Below are positions 43,383-54,785 of a DNA stretch of 64,000 nucleotides, one piece after another. A program made the translations under genes and the position numbers. This stretch comes from Siphonodentalium dalli. Its lineage: Eukaryota; Mollusca; Scaphopoda; Gadilida; Siphonodentaliidae. Where the stretch lies: positions 120,548,723-120,612,722 of the forward strand of contig CP136063.1 of NCBI GenBank assembly GCA_032622095.1, read 5' to 3'. A model generated the notes under the pieces. It saw only the letters and a list, made by a program, of their open reading frames with translations, was not told where the DNA came from and did not search any database. Position 1 is the first letter of the stretch, and the number at the start of each line of letters is the position of its first letter.

Positions 43383-44814
43383 ATTGATTGTGATTCTAAA
43401 AGCGCTAATTATCATCATCAAAAACATAGAATTAATTTCCCAGATGATGAAGTACACGTGTATCGTCTAGCTGTGCCTTGGTAATTGTTTTGAACATTGT
43501 TTTGTTTACATTCCGATGTAGTCGAAAATCTACGGGATACTAAAGTCGTAAAGACATTCAATGTATAGTCAATTTTGGACTAATTCCGATGATGCTGAAA
43601 TGGAGTTTAATCAATTTATAGTAAACAAGTTTGTGTTAGATAAAAAACTTTTAATTGGAATAAATACATCTTGCACATGTTATTTGTGGTTTAATAACAC
43701 ACGAACAGCCATCAATTGTGATATATACAGTTCAAACGAAAGGTGACCCTTTACTGCCTGAATTGACCCCTTATTGCCTGGATTTCTTTGATCGCGTATT
43801 TTAAAAAGAAAGAGCAATATTTGTGATCATCACATAAGATGTATGATAGAGCTAGGATTTATGAACAAAATGACATATACATTTTTATCCATTGTACTTG
43901 CATACAGTCTTTTACAGACAGGTGCAGCACAAACATAAAAAGTGACCCTTTACTGCCTGAATGACTGTATGGCCACATTCCCCCAACCCCTAGCGGAAAC
44001 CCTGGACCTACGCGAACTGATGGACCTACGCAAATGTAGGGACCTAATCATAGGCTAATGCATAACGCAGTACCATGGACTATAAATAACCCATGGCAGT
44101 ATGCTGACTCAGTGACTGAGTAGCAATAGGCAACCCCGAACAAGAACGATAACTCGCGTATTTCCGGAAGTCGGTAAATGATGACATCACAGGAAATCTC
44201 CAGAGTCTCGTGACTGAAGGTAATTGTAAACACCGCTATTTTAAGCAATTACGTGTCCTTTTCCAATAAAAATAGCACAATTCGGCAGCGGATAGAATAT
44301 CCTTTGTTTACCAAACTAAAAAGCCGCGAAAATATTTGAAACTTTCTGACCACCTCGATTGCTATCGATTACGCTTCATTGCTCATTGGTAAGTTAAAAA
44401 GTAAAAAGTTAGCAATAAAAAGTCGTATTTCGATCGTCGCGCTGGTCCTGGGTTCAAAGGAAAAAATATGTTTTTAAATGCCATGGGGAGATCACTCTAT
44501 TTGTAGTATTACCAGCTAATGTAGTCACATGATTAAAACATGGCGGCCCCATGAACATATTAATGATCGTACATAAACAAATGTATTTGAAGTGAATAGT
44601 AATGTATTCTGCTGACCATTTTGCCTTTATTTGAATGAAATTGGTTGATTGAGAAGATCTTATTTATCTTAGCCACTTTATTGTGTATTATGCCATAATT
44701 AATGATATTTTAACTTGAAATTTAACTTGTTTAAAAATAAAAAATTCAGTCAACAATTGAATTAGGCCTACATGTATGACATACGATACATGTGGTGTAA
44801 TACATGAAGGTATC

Positions 44815-44815
<1 letters not shown>
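43383..44815. other. spacer with minor repeats
   Basis: gtgaccctttactgcctgaa occurs at about 43,744 and 43,941, with a cccttattgcctgg variant at about 43,767. cattcccccaacccctagcg + gaaaccctgg (43,976-44,006) is the inverse of a block at 34,337-34,362 in the hAT element. No gene-like frame. Confidence 0.55.
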
Positions 44816-44855
<40 letters not shown>

Positions 44856-44860
44856 CCCCC
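44816..44860. repeat. poly-C tract
   Basis: Thirty-nine uninterrupted C residues (44,816-44,854), then G and five more C. Exact length is likely to be unreliable in any assembly. Translated proline or glycine runs in frames here are meaningless. Confidence 0.95.
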
Positions 44861-44958
44861 TTCGGTATGCGGGATTCAGGGTGTTTTGAAGCCGTACGCA
44901 GGATTCATACCCCCAAGTTGACTGGTATTCGGGTTGAAGCAAAACATCTTGGACACAT

Positions 44959-45722
44959 GTTTGAATGGGGCCGTGACTACCCGCCCCTGAGACAACCCGC
45001 CCCCTTTCACTCAAGACAACCCGCCCCCTGACAACCCGCCCCCTGACAACCCGCCCCCTAAAATCACTTAGCGGTAATTAGTGGCTAATTAGGACGTGTG
45101 ACGGGATTATGAGATGTTTGTTTAAAGAAACTTGCCAGGTTGTTCTTTATAGGTTTTTATTTGATGTAACAACATGGACAACAAAAACGATATATAGGCT
45201 AATATGAATTGAATATGAACGTGAACGAAGATTAAAAACAAAATTTAATAAGTTTAACAAACGAACAATGATTAATTTGGGGCTGCTGCTGGATGTCTGC
45301 CAGTGCATTGTGCTGGTCTCTTCTTTCGTCTCGCGCCTCCAAATCGCAGTGAATGCAAGGAAACATGCTTGCAGAATGAAAATAACCCACACTCAAGAGA
45401 TAATATACCCAGTTCCGTCAGCATCATTCAAAGGCTGTTTGTATACTCACCTCCAATCAAACATATAACATAGACACAATATACATGTAGAAATATGGAG
45501 ATTTGTGAAGAGGATTAATTGGACAACAAGCAAAATGCTTAGACATAATTAATGAATAAACACATGTTTTGTTGGTCAAAATCTTTAATAATATATCATC
45601 AAAGAACATAATCACTATTAACAATTTCCGGACAACCCACCCTTATTTATCGGCACAACCCGCCCTGAAAATAGCAGAGGGGCGGGTTGTCTCGGGGCAT
45701 GTAGTCCCGTTCCCGTTTGAAT
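44959..45722. mobile_element. GC-ended inverted-repeat MITE, about 748 bp
   Basis: The element runs 44,967-45,714 between duplicated gtttgaat(g) (44,959-44,967 and 45,715-45,723). Ends are ggggccgtgactac and gtagtcccgttccc, followed inward by gagacaacccgcccc in opposite orientations. The left end adds three more gacaacccgcccc units at about 15-bp spacing; the right adds two degenerate ones. Its end structure resembles the 36,191-38,542 element (GGRAACGGG start, 8-bp duplication, C-rich subterminal units), suggesting one superfamily. No transposase. Confidence 0.87.
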
Positions 45723-46357
45723 GATGGCGCAAAATAATATTTTGTGCTGATACTAGTCTATCTGTACGAATGAGTGGTTAGAATAGCTTCTTGGGCATAT
45801 TTTACCACCATGCCATCATAAAGTATCATTAATCGTATCATAATGGCCTCATAATGCCCATAACATGATATTTTGTTGCGAACGGGTGGGTACTGGTTTG
45901 TTTATCCACTTAACCAGTTATTTCAAACCATACTTTATCATGTTGCAATGTTTACATAAAACAATGCCTCCAACATTAATTGAGATATAGTTATGTCATA
46001 CGCTTGAAAATAGTTTGGCTCATGAACTTTGTGAAGGTTGACACTCATATTTTGTCCATTTTCTAAGAATTAATTTAAAAAAAATAAAATATCAGCTCTC
46101 ATATCGATACACCAATCATGGCTGACAATGAAACCTATATACAGTTTTGCCGCAGGTTAGGTAGTATTTTGCGTGAATAGCTCCATAATGTTGAAAAAAA
46201 ATAGCTTTTTAAATATTTTGGTAGGGGGTATAGTTTGGTTATCAAGAAATATTTCCACGTATTCGACACAAAAGTCTCAATTTTTTTTATCAAAATGTAT
46301 TCAATAGTGCCTGATAATAGAAATAACATACAGAAATACCAAAAAGTTTTTATAGTA

Positions 46358-48528
46358 TATTGTCAACGGCACCTCGAAACAGTGCGCGGAACTGCGCAGA
46401 ACTACGCGGAAGTGCGCGGTACAAATGAAACAGTTATTATGCACAGAGGCAGGTGGGGGTTGATTTAATACATGAACTATAGTAGTAGACAGTCTTCAGT
46501 TGCGAATTTGTAAGGTTATTTTAACGTTTTAACTTGTATTTGAGAGATAGAGTGAGTGGTAGAATCTACCGCGCACTGTTTCGAGAAAAGCTTACTGCGC
46601 AATATCTTCCGCGCATTGTTTCACGAAAAGCATAAGTTCGTGGTTTCGGATTAGGGACCACACTTAGCCTACATGTCTTAATTAGTAATAGGCCTAGTAT
46701 AGCGGTAGACTGATTAGAGGTGACAGCTTACTGCATGTCACTGTAGAAAATGTGTGAAGTTAAAATGTTGAAACAACACAACCATCATGCAGTGATTATT
46801 GAGTGATTAAATCTGCAGGGTATAGCCTTAGTATGAAGTCGACTCTGACAATTTCATACCCAAATGACCCTGTACATCAAGTGTTCATATATAGCCTAGA
46901 AAAATTGTGTTCCAAATGCAGAATCAAATTAAATCCACTGAAAACGCAACTAAAGGTACTCAATCCGATCAGAGTGTCCCCATCTCAAAAGATTCCAACA
47001 ACAACAAAATTTTATCAAAGGTCACTTTAGTTATTAGAATCGATTAATTATCCAAAAATATTGCTAACGACTGTGAAATGTCGTATATAATTGCCCAAAA
47101 TGTGTTGTATGGCAACATTTTGTTCGATGGAATTTAGTATTGAGAGTATGTCGGTCGACTTTTTCGGCAAACTTCTGGGACAGCACGTATTCCCGATAAT
47201 GAAAAATAATAGATTTCTAAAATCGATATATAATAAATCTGATCTTTGATGGGTGGATTCCTCGACTCGAATCAAATATTTTTGGCCCCTGAAGCCATTG
47301 AAATAGTAATTGAGAGGATTTTTATCGGATTGAGTACCTTTAATCGTATTTGGGAATAAACGTAATTACTCCAAAACCAAACTCTCTCTCTCTCTTTTTG
47401 ACACACCCATCACATCACGCAATCTAACGAAGCCCGGGGAAGCCACTTTCCTGGTATTCACTCTAGACTCACGCCTTCAATTTAAAAAGCACCAAAATCG
47501 TTGATCGATTATTTTCCACGTCGAACGGAATTTTAACAATAAATAATAAATTTGGAAACATATGAGGAATTTTTTAATAAATCGAAACTTTTTTTGTATA
47601 AATAGGTTTATTGCAAATAAAATATGCAAAGAGCCAGACAACAGGTCCGAAGACCTATATAAGTCCGACTCAACAAAATATAAATTACAAAAAATATTCA
47701 CGTGATTAACAAAAGAAAACAAAAAACAAAATTAAGTGCATATGGTGATAATGTACAGTTGATTCAGGAGTCCTTGGGTGGTAAGAAACTACATATTCAA
47801 TAATTTTCTAAATTTTAATCGATTTGAGGCTATGTGCATCGGTTTGGGTAATTGGCCAAATAGATCTTTTAGACACCAGAAAAAGCATATAGGATTACGC
47901 TTCATATAATATTATCTAATTGCGTCCTCACCAAAAGAAAATGAAAGATTAATAATTCAATTTGTAACTATATCAATTTCTTCATATGAAGCACAAAAGT
48001 TATGCATCGAAACTGACTAATAATAACTGTGCAGGTTTGACGGACAGACTACTTGACATAATAACTGATCAACAGAGAGAGATAAGAGGTGCCATATATG
48101 CACAGAGGTGCCATATATCATGGCACCGGTAAATTCATTTTGACAATTAAGTCTGCCGGTCCAAAGCCCGTATAAAAGCTGATGGGAGTTTTAGAAAATT
48201 GTTTTATAATATATAATTTATCACGTAACTGTGGCTATTAATCCGACATCGCGCATTAAGTTTTCTGGTAACAACTGCGCAGTAAGCTTTTCTCGAAACA
48301 ATGCGCGGAAGATATAGCGCAGTAAACAGTGCGCGGTAGATTCTACCACTCACTCTCTCTAATAAAACGTTAAAATGATCTTGCAAATTCGTAACTGAAG
48401 ACCTTCTACTACTATATTTCATTAATATACATGTTTTAAATCAACTCCCCGTGCATAATAACTGTTTTGTTTGTACCGCGCAGTTCCGCGCACTTCTGCG
48501 CACTGTTTCGAGGTACCCTATTGTCAAC
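46358..48528. mobile_element. MULE-like element with about 300-bp inverted repeats, 2,151 bp
   Basis: The element runs 46,368-48,518 between perfect 10-bp duplications tattgtcaac (46,358-46,367 and 48,519-48,528). The inverted repeats (about 46,368-46,660 and 48,230-48,518) start ggcacctcgaaacagtgcgc and its counterpart gcgcactgtttcgaggtacc. They are dense in cgcgca(c/a)tgttt(c)gcgc-like units. Long inverted repeats with 9-10-bp duplications fit Mutator-like elements; GG termini leave Merlin possible. The core has only AT-rich non-coding DNA and a nested TTAA MITE. Confidence 0.88.
46950..47343. mobile_element. TTAA-type MITE, copy 1, nested
   Basis: 386 bp (46,954-47,339), ends aggtactcaatccgat and atcggattgagtacct. 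It is flanked by ctaa on the left (decayed) and ttaa on the right. The interior shares gatgggt(g/t)gattcctcgac and cgaatcaaatattttt, in the opposite orientation to copy 2 at 61,684-62,163. Confidence 0.87.
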
Positions 48529-49865
48529 ATACTTGAAAAAAAGAAAAAAAACAATTCATCTTTTTTATGGGGGTATACTTGGATTTTGATCAAAATTTTC
48601 AATTTTTATGAAGGAAAAGTTCCTATTTCTGCATTGATTATGTAGATTGATCGTTCCCGATGAGAACAACATATAGGTTTCCCATAAGAATTCGAAAACT
48701 TTGCCGTTATGCATTGTTGTCAGAATTTTGCCATTCCTCAAAAAATGCGAATTGTCGACCCCCTGACCCCAGTCCAATTTAATATTTGAAAAAAACGTCA
48801 TTTTTTTCAAACACTGCCATTACTACTGACTTTGTTTCATATTCCTAACATCCTAAATCTGCTATAACTGCATCTGAATATCTGGAAAAGGGTTTTGAAA
48901 AAAATCGTTGCCTATTGCTAGTGACTGTGAGATCCGCGAAAATAGGAGACATAACCTCCGAAATGTTAACCGAGTGACATGTTAATGGCAAGACGCACAC
49001 TGAAGATCGTTCAGTTGGTAGCGAATATATTTATAAAACGTATATATGTTACCGTTTTCCCATTATTTTGCTTGAATTATCGTAAAATCAAATGTTGTCT
49101 TCGTAGAAAAATCAAGCATGCAATTTCGGTAAGTACAAAAACTTAAACGTTTTCATAAAGCTGAAACGGAAGCATATCGCACTTAGAACTGTTCTGTCAC
49201 TAAGTTCGGTACCGTTCTCGAAAATGGTCCATATCCAATTTTCACCCCCCTCGGGGAGGTACTCCCGGGTCTGATGATGTCAGCGATGGGTGTGTTTCTA
49301 GGGGGTATCTGGGGCAGGATAAACTTTGGGTATGAAATGTTTTAAATTAACATCCGGGTGTATAAATTTAAGGATCAGACGCACGTTTTGCCAAAATTTA
49401 CTGGCATTTCAAAATAAATTTTCTTAAAATCTATCAGTCTAAATAAAACTAGACCGAGTTTCATTTCAATCTGTCAGATATTTCTTGTTGAAATTTGATA
49501 CAAGCGATTATTGTGACAAATCTATTTAAGAACCATCAACCCACTACAAATTATAACCTCATTTACCTTACTTTGAGATGCCCTGGGTGACATTTTGCAC
49601 ATCTGGGAGATCTTGTGTGTCTCTGTGCACATTTAGGAGAACATGTGAGTCTTTTTGCACAAAACCATGCGACAATGGCCTTGTTAAATTGCGGGCGGTT
49701 TCAATTTAAATCGAGGGAGCCTGAAAATTTGAGAAGCCAATAACAAATATTCATGAACCAACTTATTGGACCACAATGGAGATAAGCCAAATTTTAGCTT
49801 TCTTGTGTTTTCCCTGACGACCATTGTCCATGTGAGCTTTACATTATATTAAGAACCATTGTTAG
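48529..49865. other. no gene; weak repeat pieces
   Basis: AT-rich spacer. A C/G-rich palindromic patch (cccccctcggggaggtactc + ccggg) at about 49,244-49,268 is probably the end of another dispersed element whose partner was not found. Confidence 0.45.
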
Positions 49866-49869
49866 CTCA

Positions 49870-51335
49870 ACTTTACTTTGTAAAGTTTGAGCTATTGCCA
49901 TGGCTTTGTCGTCCGTCGTGCGTGTGTGCGTGTGTACGTAAGGCGTCAACAATGCAGGCTACAGGTCGTACCTTTGGTCGGATCATTATAACATTTGTCA
50001 TAGCTGTTGACATCAACATTTAGACCAGAATGATTAATTTTGGGGTCATTCGGAAAAAAACATGGCCGCCAGCAGCCATCTTGGATTTTACTCTTTGTAT
50101 GACTAAATTCTTCAGCACGGGCTGCAGGTCGTACCTTTAGTCTGATCATCATAACATTTGTCATGGATATTAACAATGACATGTAGATGGGAACGAGTAA
50201 TTTTGGTGTCATTCGGCCAAAAAACATGGTCGCCAGCAGCCATCTTGGATCTTACTCTTTGTATGACTAAATCCTTTAGCACGGGCTACAGGTCCTACTT
50301 TTAGTCTGATCATCATAAAATTTGTCAAGAATGTTAATAATGACATGTTGATGGGAACGAGTCATTTTGGGGTCATTCGGCCAAAAAACATGGCCGCCAG
50401 CAGCCATCTTGGATTTCAAAATTTAATCCATTAGCACGGGCCACAGGTCGTACTGTTCGTCTGATCATCATGAAATTTGTCATGGATGATAATATTGACA
50501 TGTAGATGGGAACGAGTAATTTTGGAGTCATTCGGCCAAAAAACATGGTCGCCAGCAGCCATCTTGGATTTTACTCTTTGTATGACTAAATCCTTTAGCA
50601 CGGGCTACATGTCCTACTTTTAGTCTGATCATCATAAAATCTGTCATGAATGTTAATAATGACATGTAGATGGGAACAAGTCATTTTGGGGTCATTCGAC
50701 CAAAAACATGGCCGCCAGCAGCCATCTTGGATTTTACTCTTTGTAAGACTAAATCCTTTAGCACGGGCTACAGATCGTACCTTTATTCTGATCATCATAA
50801 AATTTGTCATGGCTGTTGAAATTGGAATGTAGATGGGAACGAGTCATTTTGGGGTCATTCGGACAAAAAACATGGCCACCAGCGGCCATCTTGGATTTCA
50901 AAATTTAATCCATTAGCACGGGCCACAGGTCGTACTGTTCGTCTGATCATCATGAAATTTGTCATGGATGATAATATTGACATGTAGATGCCTGATGGGA
51001 ACGAGTAATTTTGGGGTCATTCGGCTAAAAAACATTGCCGCCAGCAGCCATCTTGGATTTTACTCTTTGTATGACTAAATCCTTTAGCACGGGCTACAGG
51101 TTGTACCTTTTAATAGTCTGATCATTATAAAATTTGTCATGGATGTTAACGATGACATGTAGATGGGAACGACTCATTTTGGGGTCATTCGGCCGAAAAC
51201 ATGGCCACCAGCAGCCATCTTGGATTTTACTTTTCTCTTCATGTCTATAAACTAGTATTAGACATTCAACTTTCCACATTCGTAATCGCTCCATTGACTG
51301 TAATACATTAAATTATTCCCTTTCCAAGTTGAGCT
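49870..51335. repeat. 164-bp tandem array, eight copies
   Basis: Marker catgg(c/t)cgccagcagccatc recurs near 50,061, 50,225, 50,389, 50,543, 50,707, 50,871, 51,033 and 51,199 (spacing 154-166). Units also share gggctacaggtcgtaccttt, gtctgatcatcat and tggggtcattcggcc. The array is preceded by tttgagctattgccatggct + ttgtcgtccgtcgtgcg and ends with ttccaagttgagctac, facing the initial gttagctcaacttt in inverse orientation. This arrangement suggests one dispersed element with expanding internal repeats. Confidence 0.92.
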
Positions 51336-51339
51336 ACAG

Positions 51340-52260
51340 TGTCATTGACACTTTCATTAGGATGTATTTTGCTCAGTTTATATCAAATTATAAATTCGAT
51401 ATAAATTATATAGTCCTTAGGTCTATAGGCACTCCGAATTTCTCAGCATTGCTTAACTGACTGACCTATGTAACTTTGACATTGTGTCATATATTTTGTA
51501 ATTTATACTGAATTTTATGAATATCTATCTATCTATAGGTCTCTCATAACCTTCTTTGAAGTTTGAAGGAGGCGCATGATTGTGTAAGTTCTATAAAATA
51601 TGGATGTGCAATATTTTTGGTGAATTTTTGATTTTATTTTAAAATATGATAACAACTCAGATTAGGCACAGGTTGGGTTATGGGAGTTTGAAGTGGTCGC
51701 TATAAAGAGCAGATTTGAACTTGTCCATGTCTGTGAGGGTGGCAATTGCAGGGTCAAGATAATTCTATGCAAGAATAGTAGGCCTATACAATGCATTCTC
51801 TTATATATGCGAGGCGACCTATGGTAAATGCATTGGCACAGGGTATGCAATGTCATTATGTATTGTTTTTGCAACCTGTCCAGTGCCCACAGTTGGATGT
51901 TTATTGCAATATAGTTATCTATCTACAAAAATCGATGTCTGATCACCCTGACCTTTGATGGATGGGTTCCTCTACTCGAATACTGTCTCCGGCAGATAAA
52001 AACTCGTATCAACTTTCGGTGATTTACAGAGAACAGATACACCCAGATCAAATTCCCGTAGACCAAAAAAGTAGCTCTCCCCTGAATATAACAATAAAGA
52101 ACATGCCCCAGCATACCTCTAATGTAACGCTTTGTTCCAGTTTTTGGTCGGCTGGTGTCAGCATGAAGAACAAAATTATTTATGGTCATAATCAAAACAT
52201 ATATATTCGTCTTATCATGACAGCGATGATACAATACGGATCGTCTTACAGTTGTGATCT
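51340..52260. other. spacer with MITE fragments
   Basis: A fragment of the piggyBac-type MITE lies at about 51,788-51,852 (caatgcattctcttatatat...cattggcacagg). A fragment of the TTAA MITE lies at about 51,930-51,980 (aaaatcgatgtctgatcacc...gatgggttcctctactcgaa). The 103- and 134-codon frames at 51,923-52,366 are not recognisable. Confidence 0.55.
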
Positions 52261-52266
52261 CATCTA

Positions 52267-53055
52267 TCTACTATATATTTTGAGAACTACGTATATATAT
52301 ATGTGTGTATATATATATATATGTGTGTGGGTACTTCATAGAATCGAAAACGGTTGGACAGATTGAGCTCAAATTTCGTATATAAGTGTAAAAACCCACG
52401 GGGATCGCCGACGTCGCATTTTGGACAAGCTCTGAACACTGATTCTCCACTCCCAATCATCAAAATCACCGCAAACGCCACTTCGGGGGTTAAGGCAGCA
52501 ACGATCTTTATATTGACCATATACAGAGTTGTTAACGACAAACGCTCTTTATTGCAATCGACGTGGCTAAACAACTAGCCCCATGCATCCGAAATACGGA
52601 TGCGGGACGAAATGAAATTATCTCGATTAAAAATGCAGAATTGATCTAAGAAGCGTTTGTTTACAATTCAACGCAACCTTATCGCTTGAAATATTATGCA
52701 GAGAGATTTCACGGCGGGATTAATTGACTGTCCGCTCTTTTCGGGGACTACGGGGAAGTTTACGACGGGTACCATGTATTAACTCATTGAAAAACAAAGA
52801 ATGCGTTGTCTGTCGTTCCTAGGAAGGGGGGATTTCATCGGGTCAATTAGAATAAAAATTAAATAAATAGGTCAATTAGAATAAAAATTAAATAAATATT
52901 AAAAAATTCAAAAAAACATAAATTAAATTAAAAAAACATTAAATTAATATTAAAAAATAAAAAAAAAAAATATTAAATTTTTTAAAACAATATAAATAAA
53001 AACAAAATATTTAAAAAAAATGTCATGTTTCTGACATGGCGGGCTAACCTGCTAG
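52267..53055 (+). mobile_element. short Helitron, copy 1
   Basis: Starts TCTACTATATATTTTGAG after an A and ends ...gcgggctaacctgCTAG before a T, as Helitron insertion between A and T predicts. The 3' part has a small stem-loop (gtca-tgtttc-tgac) before the CTAG end. It contains a TA/TG microsatellite (52,290-52,327), then gaatcgaaaacggttggaca + gattgagctcaaatttc, and an A-rich zone (52,845-53,015). No Rep/helicase frame, so non-autonomous. Confidence 0.75.
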
Positions 53056-53629
53056 TCTAATATATATTTTGGGACTTCTGTTTGTTTGTCTGTTAGCTAT
53101 GGCCGGGAAAACTGTCGGACGGGTTGAGCCCAAACTTCCTATCTAAGGGTAAAATCCCAGATGGAATGTCATCGCACCGCTTCTGAGAACGTCAGAGCAC
53201 TCATTATCCAATCCCCCGCTACCGCAATGGGTAGTTCATGGTTAATCGCGTGATAGTTAAAGAGCGTTCGTATCCGCAGTGTCGTTGATAAAGAGCGTGT
53301 ATGTGTCCAGACATGAGTGTGTTGTGTCTGTGTCCAGACATGAGCGTGTTGTCTGCGTTCGTACTTAGGGGTTCCTGGGAATGGGGGAGATTTTCATCGG
53401 GTCAGTTTTTCCGCTCGAGGTGACCTTCACCTTGAAACGGTTACCCACAAATGATCTAATATATATGGCCGGGAAAACTGCTGGACGGATTTCGACGAAA
53501 TTTGCTACCTACGGGTAATTTTGTCCGGGAAGTGTTTTGGACGGGTCAAATAGTGACTCCGACCTGACCTTGACCTTCAAAATTGTTAATTCAAGGTCAA
53601 AGCCCGGACAAAGTCGGGTCAGCTGCTAG
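53056..53629 (+). mobile_element. short Helitron(s), copy 2, abutting copy 1
   Basis: Starts TCTAATATATATTTTGGG immediately after the CTAG of copy 1. Ends agcccggacaaagtcgggtc + agctgCTAG, where cccggac-aaa-gtcggg is the expected subterminal hairpin. A second 5'-like start, A|TCTAATATATATGGCC, lies at 53,455 inside it, so two elements may share one 3' end. The body shares ggccgggaaaactg, ctacgggtaattttg and gaccttgaccttcaaaat with the copy at 63 kb. Confidence 0.75.
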
Positions 53630-53917
53630 TTCCTATATACAAGGTGAAATTTTAGCACTGACATCGGCGACAGGAAGGAATTAATGTGTTTCTGCACCCC
53701 CCCCACACACACACAACTTTGGTGAAAATTACTGGATATGCGATAGCAAAAACATTTCAACCCATTCAGCCGGTTGGTTGGGTTGAAAATGATTAACCAG
53801 TTGGAATGTTTGAGGTTGAAATATTCCAAATCTATGGGGGGGGGGGGCTTATTAAAGACATATTATGGACTTGATCGAGTGCGATAAACTTATAAGTTAG
53901 TTCTCTGACTCTATACC

Positions 53918-54241
53918 TATGGAGGGTTATTAGGGTCACAATCCTAACTTCACATTTTAATTCTAACTTAACATTTTAATTCTTATATTTTAATTCTAAC
54001 TTAAAATATAAGAATTAAAATGTTAAGTTAGAATTAAAATATTAAGTAAGAATTAAAAGATTAAGTTAGAGCTAATAGAATGTTTCTAGAATGTAAATAG
54101 AATGTAAATAGAATTAAAATATAAGAATTAAAATGTTAAGTTAGAATTAAAATGTTAAGTTAGAATTAAAATATAAGAATTAAAATGTTAAGTTAGAATT
54201 AAAATGTGAAGTTAAGATTGTGACCCTAATAACCCTCCATA
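53918..54241. mobile_element. AT-rich MITE with TA target site
   Basis: Inverted ends tatggagggttattagggtc and gaccctaataaccctccata, about 50 bp of near-perfect inversion. The interior consists of aagttagaattaaaatgtta units in both orientations, so most of the element folds on itself. Edges at TA suggest a Tc1/mariner-type MITE. Confidence 0.82.
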
Positions 54242-54785
54242 CATACCAACCTGGGGAATGTAGCTTTCTACTAACATCACAGAAAATTTCAAAGAAATCG
54301 ACCATACCACTCCATAGAAAACATTGTCTGAACTACGCTCAATTGTAAATATTTACGTCTCAATTCCGGACGCAATAAACTAACACAAACGATTTCGCCA
54401 CCTAGCGTCATTGCATTTAATTAATATATAAGAATGACGGTATGTGTTGTCAATTTGGATTAATATTCGTAAATATAACTACTTTGAGCAAGATTATTCT
54501 CAATTTCTATATGCTCACCCTGCTGGAGTGTTTCACATCACTTTAAGTTTTCAACTCTTATGTTTGGTCTACAATGTTGAGGATGCAGTTGGAAACACCA
54601 CACTAAGACCATCTAACCACATCCATTGGACTGAGACAAATATCTCTATTTTATCTAAATAAATGTATAAAAGAGCACCGCCACGACACAGACCCCCGTG
54701 GAAAAATACCAGATATACCATTATATACTATATCAGCAACTGTAAACTATATATTGGTTTTTATTACATGATACGTAGCTACCAT

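Noticed and set aside
44430-44465. tRNA or SINE promoter signal (gggttcaaa)
   Set aside because: Only a T-loop-like string. No acceptor stem, anticodon arm or A box at the right distance.
44804-45031. Proline-rich and glycine-rich frames over the C tract
   Set aside because: They are homopolymer translations on opposite strands.
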